Assembly (NCBI RefSeq): GCF_018596335.1 | Contig: NZ_JAHEPS010000001.1 | Coordinates: forward strand, 682,001 to 746,000 | Direction of reading: 5' to 3' | From: Shewanella jiangmenensis | Lineage (GTDB): Bacteria; Pseudomonadota; Gammaproteobacteria; Enterobacterales; Shewanellaceae | Length of the DNA stretch: 64,000 nt | Shown here: one piece after another, positions 17,807 through 26,170 of the stretch | Layout of the letters: each line of letters begins with the position of its first letter | Numbering within the stretch: the stretch's first letter is position 1 | The notes under the pieces: model-generated | The model's input: only the letters and a program-made list of their open reading frames with translations | Told to the model about the DNA's origin: nothing | Database searches by the model: none | Program-made: the position numbers and the translations under genes

Positions 17807-18103
17807 CTACCTCAGAGTTTGCTTTTCAAGTTGATTAGCTACTTTACTTGAAAATGGCATATAAACAGGCATGCACTCGTTGACTTGCTTTATGTAATTT
17901 TGATTACCTTTTAAGTCTGGCAGTCGTTTTCCAACCAGCTTAGACTTGTTATTTTCAATCTTCTCTTTATTCCAGCTATAAAATAGAACTTGTTCACCCT
18001 GGCTGGTTCTAACATGGCACTTAATACTTTCACTCTCTGCACTCACTGCTGAACAACACCCCATGGCCATGGGGATCAGCATCATTTTCCAGAACCTGTT
18101 CAT
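17807..18103 (-). CDS. Small secreted protein, TapY2-like
   Basis: 98 aa. Starts MNRFWKMMLIPMAMGCCSAVS, a signal peptide ending near SAESES; the mature part of about 75 residues has one Cys pair (KCHV ... NECMPV) that could form a disulfide. Last gene of the minor-pilin operon; its ATG overlaps the pilE stop as TAATG with AGGAG upstream. Short proteins with an N-terminal KC.V and a later ECVP segment follow pilE in Shewanella/Aeromonas and are named TapY2; the match is from memory of the pattern. A role in type IV pilus function is inferred from context only. Confidence 0.55.
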   Translation of the reverse strand: MNRFWKMMLIPMAMGCCSAVSAESESIKCHVRTSQGEQVLFYSWNKEKIENNKSKLVGKRLPDLKGNQNYIKQVNECMPVYMPFSSKVANQLEKQTLR

Positions 18104-18510
18104 TACCAGCACTCCTGAGGTGTTTTCACTCCACTGTGAGTCATTATTAGCTCTTTACAGTCTGCATCCCTTGTTGCCTGAGCCCCCTGCGCAGTGGCCG
18201 TGACGGTAAAGCTTGTTCCCGTTGTATCACCCGTTGCAGGCACAGCATCAACAGCGTAGTGACCATTTTCAGTAACGAATGGGTCAGCGCCCAACCCCAA
18301 CGTCGTCATGTCTGTCGCGTAAGTCCTATGGTCTAAATAATACTGCTCTTGCAGGTTCGCCACTCTCATAACCGCCGCTTGACCTTCGGCGCGATTGCCC
18401 TTAGCCACATACTTTACATAAGAGGGATAAGCTATCGATGCCAATATCGCAACGATAGCCACCGTGATCATCACTTCGATCAGCGTAAATCCGGTAACAC
18501 GCTTATTCAT
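18103..18510 (-). CDS. pilE: Type IV minor pilin PilE family
   Basis: 135 aa. Leader MNKRVTG before FTLIEVMITVAIVAILASIA, Glu at +5; the SYVKYVAKGNRAEGQAAVMRVANLQEQYY helix continuation and the C-terminal disulfide pair (DADCKEL ... PQECW) are typical of the PilE minor pilins that follow pilY1. Start at ATG 18510; an in-frame GTG directly before it is the alternative. 5 bp after pilY1. Confidence 0.9.
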   Translation of the reverse strand: MNKRVTGFTLIEVMITVAIVAILASIAYPSYVKYVAKGNRAEGQAAVMRVANLQEQYYLDHRTYATDMTTLGLGADPFVTENGHYAVDAVPATGDTTGTSFTVTATAQGAQATRDADCKELIMTHSGVKTPQECW

Positions 18511-18515
18511 CACTT

Positions 18516-21500
18516 CTACTCGTCTACATGATAGTAAATTTTATTAACATCCAGACCCGCACCAATATTGATGGTCCCCTTATAACTGCCATCAGGGTTT
18601 TGCTCACCTTTACCAACGCCTATGATGTATGCCTGTGGCAGATCTCCCGGTTTTTCCGGTGGAGGCAGTACAATTTGAGGTGTGTCCGGTACCCGTTCAC
18701 CCAGCTCATAGTAGAGTTTGCTATATGTTCTGGTACCTTTGTGTAAATCCAAAACATACAACCGCCCTTGGCCCTCTATCGCGCAGACTCCCGCCTCAAG
18801 CTCACCAGTCGCAGCAGTTCCGGGTGGAATAAATGACGTAAAGTAGACTTTTCCGTCAAAAATCAGTGCAGCAGACAGCGTTTTCTCCCCCGCGACGGAG
18901 TAATCAAAGTACCAACCTTTTTTCTCACCAAAAGCAATATTGTCTTCCTCGGTGGCTGGCGCCGCTGAAGTCACGTTATACAACTGATCTAAGGTTATTG
19001 TAGGTGGCGCACTGTCGGTAAATAGCTTTGTGACTATATTTCTGTCCTGCAGTACAAAAAACATGTCCTCCGTACTTGTATCAAGCGGATTAGGACGCCT
19101 ACCGGTACCGATTGCAACCGCATCATAAGGAATATTTTGATAGGAGATCTGAGAATTATCCCCATCGGTTACAGTCGAAATATTTGTAAACGCCGTTTGG
19201 GCAACTACAGGCTCAGCGAAGAAACGCCTGTCGGCATCGCCGCTGCCACCTAAAGAAGCAAACTTAAACACTGACGCCCCATCAGCAGATTCTGGCCTGT
19301 CTATCCGCCAAACATTGCCTTTAACATCCGAAGCGTAAATCCTATCTGTAAAACCGTCATTGTTAGAGTCAAGTACGGCAACCTTGTTTGGGATGCTCGC
19401 CATACCTGTTGCTGTATATTTTTCCACGAACGCACCAGTGGTAGCATTGACCATGTAGACAGCATTCCCGCCGGTAAATCCTTCATCATAACCACCGCCG
19501 ATTACCAGCACAGGAAAATCTTTTCCTTTTACCTTGGTAACCACAGGTTCTGACCAGGTCATGGCTAACTCCGAAAAACTGCCCTCTGCCTTGAGATTCC
19601 ACAAAAGCTTAGGCGCTCCCGGGGTGGTAATATCAAGCGCATAATAGGAGGTGCCGCCACGCCTCATCCCCAAGTAAACATAGGCTTTTTCTACTGTCCC
19701 ATCGTTATTAAGCTCGGTGTAAGAAACTGGCGATAAGTCCATACCATACGCCTTGCCTGAATAGGGTTTATTGTCACGCAGGCGCTTAATGTTGGATAAC
19801 AATTCCATCGGTATAAATGCCCAAGTTTCACTCACACTACCCGAAGTAAAATCCTTTGAGTCGGTCTCACTATCTTGGAACATGTGCACCAGCCCTTGGT
19901 TTGTTCCAATAACAATTCGTACATCATTATGTTCTACTTTTATCACATCTCCTGCGCTATTCTTCCCTTCTGTCGGCGCTGAACCAAAGTTGAGAGCTAG
20001 CGGTTTAGAGTGTAACGGGTCACCCATAATATCATCGCGCGCATCATCACGCTGGTTATTGCTGTTATCGTCATCAACATCTATGCCGTACAGCCAATAC
20101 AGAGCCTTTTGAGCTTCAACTGTATCCACAGTCCCGTCGGGATTTCCATAGCCCATATTTGAGCCCAGCGTTGAGATATCAATCGACGATAGCGGTACCA
20201 AATCGCTACCTGAGTTGGTGTAGATAATGCGCTCACCTTTAACGGCTTTCGCTCTTAACGAGGGTAAAACACCACCACTCAAAACTTTGTTACCATCTGC
20301 TGCGTTGGCGGCACATTCATTCCAGAAGGTACAAACATCACTATTAATGCTGCCGTTGGCGCTAATCACCCCAGTTTCTCCACCCGGTCCAACAAGTTCA
20401 CCGGTAGAAGTGACTTTCAGTTTCTTAAGGTTTCCGCTCCAGCGTGGTCCGGCATTGGGTAAAAACATCGCGTAATACGCAGCATTGAAGGTTTGGGTTT
20501 TGTCAAAGTTATTGCTCGCAATACTCGGAGAGGTAAAACTACTGTTTACCGCGAGCACCGTCTTTAAGGCACCTGTCAGAGCTTCAACCAAAGCCTCAGG
20601 CGTCTCGGCATAATAGAATCCTTCATCCTTTTCGTTACCGCCGCGCAGTGCGGCTTCCTTGAGCAAAGGTATCGCAGCCTCTGCCCCCTTTGAAAATCCA
20701 ATTGTGATAAGTCGGGTACTTTGCTGGTTATCATTACCGGTACCATCCTTAACCCCTTTCACCAGGTCATTGTTATACATATATGCAGCGAGGGGCGGCA
20801 GATAGCTGTTGTTGTTACTTCCATCAATCAGCTTCATCGGGTAAGGCTTGTAAATCGCGTTTGATGCATCACCGGTAGCATTGATGAGCTGTTGGATTTT
20901 TGTATTTGCGGCCTGATCAACGGTAGGAACACCGTCTGTGATATAAATAACAAAGCCCATTTGCGGACAAGTCTTAAACGGGGAAATATACTTCCCTGCA
21001 TTCTCGGCGGTGAGATCGCGAGGCGGCTTATTTGGCTCGTAGGATTTAGGCTCCTCATTTCCCTGCATTTTTGCATCATTATCGCCAAAATCTACTGCCT
21101 GGCCAGCAAAATAAAGATAAGCCTCATAAAGGGTTTCACATAGTGGAGTATTTGTCTTTGCCGGTAATGCAGACACAAGACTAACCAAAGATTCACGATA
21201 GCTGGAAGTCAACGGCTGAATTTTGGAAATAATTCTGCCGCCGTCACGCTCAAACTCATCATCATGGTTGATATTGAAAATCGCCATGCCAACATCGATA
21301 TCACCTTCAAGGTCGGCAAGCGCTTCCTTCACTGCATTTTTTGCCAGATCAAGTCTTGTGGGGAAAACAGTATCTGGATCAGGCTCGGTTACGTTGTCTG
21401 GATCAGTAGCCCATTGATACCACTTAAGATAGTGCTCCGAATAGAGGGTTACTGGCAGGCCACCCAATTTTGCAGCTTGACTGACATCGCCAGTGTATTT

Positions 21501-22088
21501 TTCTTTGGAGTTAAGAGGGTAAGCCTTATCGGTATAAGCAACAGGATTGGCGACTGAGGCTGTCCAAGTTCCAGATTTCACCGCATCTGTGTCTTCCTGA
21601 CACTCAACCAGCATATCATTGGTATTTAAGCCGTTGTTCTCAGCGAGCGAAAGCCAACTGCCTGTACCACCTTGTTTACGATACTCAGCCAGATAGCCAG
21701 TAAAACGGCCTTTTGTGGCCAGAGCTAAGGCAGCTGTTTTACAGTTATTGTTTGTCAGTTCAAATCGGCGCCACTCGTTTGGATCGTCCGGTACAGGCAT
21801 AGTGCTACCGCTGTCGATTCCCCCTACACTCCAGTAGATAGCCTTATCGTTAATTGGGCCCGTATAGTCTGCATCTGACCAGCTTGGATCATACGGGTCT
21901 TTAGCTCCCGGCACCTCGTCGTTCATACTACCCGAGTTATCAAAGATGATAAGGACCTGAGGCGCGATGGCTCCAGTCAACCCAGACTTAACATCAATAA
22001 CATAGAGCTCGGTATCATCGCCCTGGACGCCGGAAGCAAATGTTGACGCTGCGATTGTAAGCGCCACTACCAATTTGTTGATGTTCAT
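18516..22088 (-). CDS. pilY1: PilY1, type IV pilus tip adhesin / assembly protein
   Basis: 1190 aa with a signal peptide (cleavage near ASGVQG). An N-terminal von Willebrand A-type domain carries the MIDAS motif DNSGSM at about residues 50-55, with TDGVPT-type and NTPLCETLYEAY segments further on; the C-terminal half is the PilC/PilY1 beta-propeller (GDPLHSKPLALNFG, LGMRRGGTSYYALD, PVLVIGGGYDEG). The calcium loop of PilY1, DSNNDGFTD, is present at about 905. Promotes pilus extension and surface adhesion/sensing. A second acidic repeat-like stretch, DVDDDNSNNQRDDARDD, precedes the propeller. Overlaps pilX by 4 bp. Confidence 0.95.
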   Translation of the reverse strand: MNINKLVVALTIAASTFASGVQGDDTELYVIDVKSGLTGAIAPQVLIIFDNSGSMNDEVPGAKDPYDPSWSDADYTGPINDKAIYWSVGGIDSGSTMPVPDDPNEWRRFELTNNNCKTAALALATKGRFTGYLAEYRKQGGTGSWLSLAENNGLNTNDMLVECQEDTDAVKSGTWTASVANPVAYTDKAYPLNSKEKYTGDVSQAAKLGGLPVTLYSEHYLKWYQWATDPDNVTEPDPDTVFPTRLDLAKNAVKEALADLEGDIDVGMAIFNINHDDEFERDGGRIISKIQPLTSSYRESLVSLVSALPAKTNTPLCETLYEAYLYFAGQAVDFGDNDAKMQGNEEPKSYEPNKPPRDLTAENAGKYISPFKTCPQMGFVIYITDGVPTVDQAANTKIQQLINATGDASNAIYKPYPMKLIDGSNNNSYLPPLAAYMYNNDLVKGVKDGTGNDNQQSTRLITIGFSKGAEAAIPLLKEAALRGGNEKDEGFYYAETPEALVEALTGALKTVLAVNSSFTSPSIASNNFDKTQTFNAAYYAMFLPNAGPRWSGNLKKLKVTSTGELVGPGGETGVISANGSINSDVCTFWNECAANAADGNKVLSGGVLPSLRAKAVKGERIIYTNSGSDLVPLSSIDISTLGSNMGYGNPDGTVDTVEAQKALYWLYGIDVDDDNSNNQRDDARDDIMGDPLHSKPLALNFGSAPTEGKNSAGDVIKVEHNDVRIVIGTNQGLVHMFQDSETDSKDFTSGSVSETWAFIPMELLSNIKRLRDNKPYSGKAYGMDLSPVSYTELNNDGTVEKAYVYLGMRRGGTSYYALDITTPGAPKLLWNLKAEGSFSELAMTWSEPVVTKVKGKDFPVLVIGGGYDEGFTGGNAVYMVNATTGAFVEKYTATGMASIPNKVAVLDSNNDGFTDRIYASDVKGNVWRIDRPESADGASVFKFASLGGSGDADRRFFAEPVVAQTAFTNISTVTDGDNSQISYQNIPYDAVAIGTGRRPNPLDTSTEDMFFVLQDRNIVTKLFTDSAPPTITLDQLYNVTSAAPATEEDNIAFGEKKGWYFDYSVAGEKTLSAALIFDGKVYFTSFIPPGTAATGELEAGVCAIEGQGRLYVLDLHKGTRTYSKLYYELGERVPDTPQIVLPPPEKPGDLPQAYIIGVGKGEQNPDGSYKGTINIGAGLDVNKIYYHVDE

Positions 22089-22522
22089 GACCCACTCCCA
22101 CTGAGTACTTCCTGCTCTATTCCAGAGACGACTATTACCTGCCCTAAACCCTTACGACCAAATGTTGCTGTAGTGGTAACTTCAGCTCTTTTACAACTGA
22201 TGAGATTAGCTCCAGATGCTCTGGGTGTACGTTGACAATTCACGTCACCTAAGGTCAAAGGAGCAATTTTTGACTGACTACTCAATGCAGTATTGTCTTC
22301 TGTAATTTCTGCAGATAGATTCGCAAGCGTCGCCCCGCGATTCACGTCAATAGCTTTATCCTGCGCACCTTGTGCCCAAGACATGGCCTCAATGCGCTCG
22401 GCACCGGCGCCAGCCATCCGAAGTGATTGACCGGAGTTGACGGCCAACGCCACACCAATCACTGTCATAATGATCAATACAATCAGTGCGAAAAACAGCA
22501 CCATGCCTCGTTGTTTTTTCAT
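22085..22522 (-). CDS. pilX: Minor pilin PilX
   Basis: 145 aa. N-terminal MKKQRGMVLFFALIVLIIMT: the PilX leader with Gly-Met and a hydrophobic helix; unlike other pilins there is no Glu at +5, as usual for PilX. The remaining part fits the PilX_N/PilX arrangement (NSGQSLRMAGAGAERIEAMSWAQGAQDKAID). Sits between pilW and pilY1, with an overlapping start codon for the latter. Confidence 0.9.
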   Translation of the reverse strand: MKKQRGMVLFFALIVLIIMTVIGVALAVNSGQSLRMAGAGAERIEAMSWAQGAQDKAIDVNRGATLANLSAEITEDNTALSSQSKIAPLTLGDVNCQRTPRASGANLISCKRAEVTTTATFGRKGLGQVIVVSGIEQEVLSGSGS

Positions 22523-22523
22523 A

Positions 22524-23516
22524 TCAATTCCTTATCAGCACTGGGTTTTCGAGCACTATCGTTGTCGAAACCACCTTGCGACGGTAATGATCATTGAATT
22601 TCGGTAGCACCTTATCGCCTAAGGTGTAAACAACATCGTTCGTGTAACCTTTATCTTGTTCAATCGAACGGACTAATAAGTACACCTGCAAAGATACCAA
22701 ACGCTGGAACAATTCATTATCCCACATCAAGTTTGTAACGTTGTTCACTGGAACATAGGTGTCGGCAGTATCATCACCGTTACTGTCAAATCCATAGAGA
22801 ATGCGCATATTCTCTATGCCTTCAACCAACTGTTCATCGTTGCTCATTCCTGTCGCAGCCAACGTTTTACGTCTGAGTTCTGGAACGCCACTATCGTTAT
22901 TAACAATAAAATAGACGTGATGTTGATACTCCCAGAAGCGAGCATTCTCAAGCGCTGGCAATGCACCACCGCCAACAAAAAAAATCGCCTGATTCGATGT
23001 CGTTGCAAGATAAAAACGCCCTACTGGCGCAGCTGTCACGTTAGGACCAATAACACGTTTCAGTTGAATAACATCGGTGTTAACCTTCACGTTCGCCAGA
23101 CAAGACAAAGGGTTCGTGGGGTTAGAGCCTTCAACCTGCTCATAGCCCCAAAGCTTACGAAAATGAGCTGGCGGCGTAGTAGCTTTAGGGAAGGTTGCAT
23201 TATTAGCACCGGCACCATCACAATCGACGCCAGAGGCGGGGATCGTTGTAGTTGTGGTATTACTGCCAACGATAAAGTCCGTGCCGGTAATATCCCCCAT
23301 AAACCCGAGTTGGCTTAAGTCCCGCTCAAGAATTGCCAGTGCTATGCGACCATTCTCCTGAAGCTGTCCATATTGACTGGTTGTTGTAACGTTGGTCGCG
23401 GACATGGAGAACATGGCAAAAATACCGGCGCTGAGAAACAGGCCAATAACTAAGGCGACCATCAGTTCAACCAACGATAAGCCTTGTTGCTTCCTTAACT
23501 TAGAGAACATCAGCAC
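22524..23516 (-). CDS. pilW: Minor pilin PilW
   Basis: 330 aa. Leader RKQQG before LSLVELMVALVIGLFLSAGI, Glu at +5; large C-terminal domain with IALAILERDLSQLGFMGDI, typical for PilW. Two start options lie before the leader (MLMFSKLRKQQG). Second gene of the operon, 1 bp before pilX. Confidence 0.9.
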   Translation of the reverse strand: MLMFSKLRKQQGLSLVELMVALVIGLFLSAGIFAMFSMSATNVTTTSQYGQLQENGRIALAILERDLSQLGFMGDITGTDFIVGSNTTTTTIPASGVDCDGAGANNATFPKATTPPAHFRKLWGYEQVEGSNPTNPLSCLANVKVNTDVIQLKRVIGPNVTAAPVGRFYLATTSNQAIFFVGGGALPALENARFWEYQHHVYFIVNNDSGVPELRRKTLAATGMSNDEQLVEGIENMRILYGFDSNGDDTADTYVPVNNVTNLMWDNELFQRLVSLQVYLLVRSIEQDKGYTNDVVYTLGDKVLPKFNDHYRRKVVSTTIVLENPVLIRN

Positions 23517-23519
23517 ACC

Positions 23520-24062
23520 TTAAATAATGATAGTGTTAATCAAAAACACTCGGCGGTTATTGCCGGTTTTACTGAACTCACAGAAAGCGTTAATTGCACC
23601 GCTCTTAGTCGCATCGGAAGTTTCCCTAATCCCACGCCAGGTCATCACTACCTGTACGTCACTGCCGTTGACATAAATACAAGCTTCAGGCGTATCAAGC
23701 CCACCCACATTTGTGGTGCCACTTTTCTCTGCGCCGCCACTGAACATCAATCGCCACTGGTATAAATCCCATGCAACGGTTTCTGTATGGGTACACTGCG
23801 CAGCAGCCCCGACACAGGCTTTCGTTGGGGCTGCGGTGCCGCCGTTAAAAATGCCGCGATAACTTATAAGAACACCTTTATTAAGCCGCATGCGGCTTAC
23901 GATATCGTTAATGTAATACGCCGCCTGCGTTTGCTGAAACGATTCAAAGCTGCTCTGCTTGGCGACGGTGTGAAGATTAAAAATGCCAATAAGGCCGACC
24001 ACCAGTATGACCAGTGCGACCATGACTTCTATTAAGGAAAATCCTTTCCCGTACTTTTTCAT
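23520..24062 (-). CDS. pilV: Minor pilin PilV
   Basis: About 180 aa. Leader MKKYGKG before FSLIEVMVALVILVVGLIGI, Glu at +5; NLHTVAKQSSFESFQQTQAAYYINDIVSRMRLN is the usual PilV continuation. The ATG at 24062, giving a short positively charged leader, was preferred over the frame's first ATG at 24110. First gene of the pilV-W-X-Y1-E-tapY2-like operon; the promoter should lie in the A/T-rich stretch 24063-24240. Confidence 0.88.
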   Translation of the reverse strand: MKKYGKGFSLIEVMVALVILVVGLIGIFNLHTVAKQSSFESFQQTQAAYYINDIVSRMRLNKGVLISYRGIFNGGTAAPTKACVGAAAQCTHTETVAWDLYQWRLMFSGGAEKSGTTNVGGLDTPEACIYVNGSDVQVVMTWRGIRETSDATKSGAINAFCEFSKTGNNRRVFLINTIII

Positions 24063-24246
24063 CGGTGTCAAATCTCCGCAATTCGACATTTTCTTGACGG
24101 AACAAACCAAGAAATTACTCTTTAAAATCTTAACCTTAAGTCTATTTTTGATTCTACAGGTTAATCATAGTTTAGTCGATTGTTTGCTGCCAGTAACAAT
24201 AGGCTCTAAGAAACGGATCCATTATGCCTAGAACTTTTCGCCAATA

Positions 24247-24270
24247 AAAAAAGAGGCCGAAGCCTCTTTT
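24247..24270 (-). terminator. Terminator after ispH
   Basis: 8-bp stem AAAGAGGC / GCCTCTTT, loop of four, seven T on the minus strand. Confidence 0.85.
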
Positions 24271-24291
24271 TAACATTATCTTAGCAAACAA

Positions 24292-25233
24292 TCACCTAAG
24301 TTCGACCGGAACGGCAAAGACAACGTCTTCCTTTCGACCTTCCACTTCAGTGACCACGCTGGGTGCCAATTCGGTGATGGCATCGATAACTTGTTTAACC
24401 AGCACTTCGGGCGCAGATGCGCCGGCGGTAACGGCCACTTTGGCGATGCCGCTGAACCAGTCGGGGTTTACATCGGCGGCGCTGTCGACCAGATACGCCT
24501 GAGTGCCCGACTTCTCAGCCAGCTCCCGCAATCGGTTTGAATTGGAGCTGTTTTTGGAGCCAACCACGATAAAGAGGTCAGCCTGGGCTGCAAGGTTTCG
24601 CACTGCATCCTGACGATTTTGGGTGGCATAGCAAATATCGTCTTTGCGCGGCCCTTCAATCGAGGGGAACTTCACCTGCAGCGCGGCGATGATATCGAGG
24701 GTATCGTCAACAGACAGCGTGGTTTGGGTGACAAAACACAGGTTATCCGGATCGCGCACCTTCAGGGCATGCACATCCTCAACCGACTCAATCAGATAAA
24801 CGCCGCCTTCGGGATTATCGTACTGGCCCATGGTGCCTTCGACCTCTGGGTGTCCGGCGTGACCAATGAGAATACACTCAATCCCTTTGCGACTGGCGCG
24901 GGTAACCTGCAGGTGCACCTTGGTGACCAGAGGACAGGTGGCATCGAACACTTTAAGGCCGCGACGTTTGGCTTCGGCTCTTACTGCCTGGCTTACGCCG
25001 TGGGCAGAGAAGATAACTATGCTGTTATCCGGCACCTGATGCAGCTCTTCCACAAAAATCGCGCCGCGATCTTTAAGGTTCTGCACCACATAACGGTTAT
25101 GCACCACTTCGTGACGTACATATATAGGTGGCGAAAACAGCTCAAGCGCCCGCTCAACAATGCTGATGGCCCGGTCGACCCCGGCACAAAAGCCGCGGGG
25201 ATTGGCCAAAAGAATGTTCATCTGTCCTGACAT
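24292..25233 (-). CDS. ispH: 4-hydroxy-3-methylbut-2-enyl diphosphate reductase
   Basis: Last step of the MEP pathway, giving IPP and DMAPP. 313 aa. The three cluster-binding cysteines are visible in [24 protein letters not shown] and [11 protein letters not shown]; the diphosphate-binding [12 protein letters not shown] is intact. The ATG at 25233 overlaps the fkpB stop (TAATG) with GAGGAG upstream; an ATG four codons later is nearer to the E. coli start. Usual partner of fkpB and lspA. Confidence 0.97.
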   Translation of the reverse strand: MSGQMNILLANPRGFCAGVDRAISIVERALELFSPPIYVRHEVVHNRYVVQNLKDRGAIFVEELHQVPDNSIVIFSAHGVSQAVRAEAKRRGLKVFDATCPLVTKVHLQVTRASRKGIECILIGHAGHPEVEGTMGQYDNPEGGVYLIESVEDVHALKVRDPDNLCFVTQTTLSVDDTLDIIAALQVKFPSIEGPRKDDICYATQNRQDAVRNLAAQADLFIVVGSKNSSNSNRLRELAEKSGTQAYLVDSAADVNPDWFSGIAKVAVTAGASAPEVLVKQVIDAITELAPSVVTEVEGRKEDVVFAVPVELR

Positions 25234-25652
25234 TACAGCTCCTCCAGCACGTCCAGCTCGAAGGTTACCGCCTGCCCGGCAAGCGGATGGTTTAAATCGA
25301 CCGTTACCGAATCGCCGGCAACTTCACGCACTATACCGGGGATTTCCACGCCGCCAGGGCCGGCGAAGCTGACAATCACGCCGGCTTCCAGGGTCATGTC
25401 GGCCGGAAAACGGCTTTTATCCAGATAATGAATGGCATCGGGATTAACCGGCCCAAAGGCATCTTCAGGTGCCAGGGTAAACTTGTGGTTATCACCAGCA
25501 CTCAGATTGGCAAGCTCAGCCTCAAAGGCCGGGCTTAAGCTGCCATCACCGATATTGAGGCGCGCCGGTTTACCGGAGGCCTTGGTGCTGTCGGCGGTCG
25601 AGCCATCTGACAGCAAAATATTCATATGGCAAAGCAGTGATTTCTGGCTCAC
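25233..25652 (-). CDS. fkpB: FKBP-type peptidyl-prolyl isomerase FkpB (SlpA)
   Basis: 139 aa, cytoplasmic. FKBP core with the IF (insert-in-flap) domain of the SlyD/FkpB type: [55 protein letters not shown]. No metal-binding His-rich tail, so FkpB rather than SlyD. 3 bp after lspA, overlapping ispH. Confidence 0.93.
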   Translation of the reverse strand: MSQKSLLCHMNILLSDGSTADSTKASGKPARLNIGDGSLSPAFEAELANLSAGDNHKFTLAPEDAFGPVNPDAIHYLDKSRFPADMTLEAGVIVSFAGPGGVEIPGIVREVAGDSVTVDLNHPLAGQAVTFELDVLEEL

Positions 25653-25655
25653 AGG

Positions 25656-26162
25656 TTACTCCTTCACGGCCTTGTCGTTAGGCTTTTGCTCGCGAAAGCT
25701 GTCGATGATGATAAGCACAGCACCGACAAAAATCGCCGCATCGGCAATGTTGAACGCCGGGTAATGCGAGGTGTTCCAGAAGAAGTCCAGAAAATCCACC
25801 ACATAGCCGTGCATCAAGCGATCGATAAGGTTACCGAGTGCGCCGCCAATCACCAGGGTGTAGGCCAGGTTCAGGCGGGTCAGCGACCAGTGCTGCTTAC
25901 GCAGCCAAATGGTCAGAATGACGCTGAAGCCCACCGCCACCACGGTAAACAGCCAGCGCTGCCAGCCTCCTGCATCATGCAGGAAGCTGAACGCGGCGCC
26001 GTAGTTACGCACATAGGTAAAATTGAAGAAGGGTAAAATATTTACCGATTCATACAAATCAAAGTTAGCCAGCACCCATTGCTTGGACAGTTGGTCGGCC
26101 AAAAACACCACTACCACAACCCAATACCAGCGAAGACCACTTTCTTTCCAGGTAAGTTGCAT
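25656..26162 (-). CDS. lspA: Lipoprotein signal peptidase
   Basis: 168 aa, four membrane segments. Catalytic aspartates in GNLIDRL and FNIADAAI; FADQLSK-type VVFLADQLSKQW and VRNYGAAFSF are the family's other conserved boxes. Cuts prolipoproteins such as those at 3673 and 36307. 8 bp after ileS. Confidence 0.96.
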   Translation of the reverse strand: MQLTWKESGLRWYWVVVVVFLADQLSKQWVLANFDLYESVNILPFFNFTYVRNYGAAFSFLHDAGGWQRWLFTVVAVGFSVILTIWLRKQHWSLTRLNLAYTLVIGGALGNLIDRLMHGYVVDFLDFFWNTSHYPAFNIADAAIFVGAVLIIIDSFREQKPNDKAVKE

Positions 26163-26170
26163 GATTGTCC

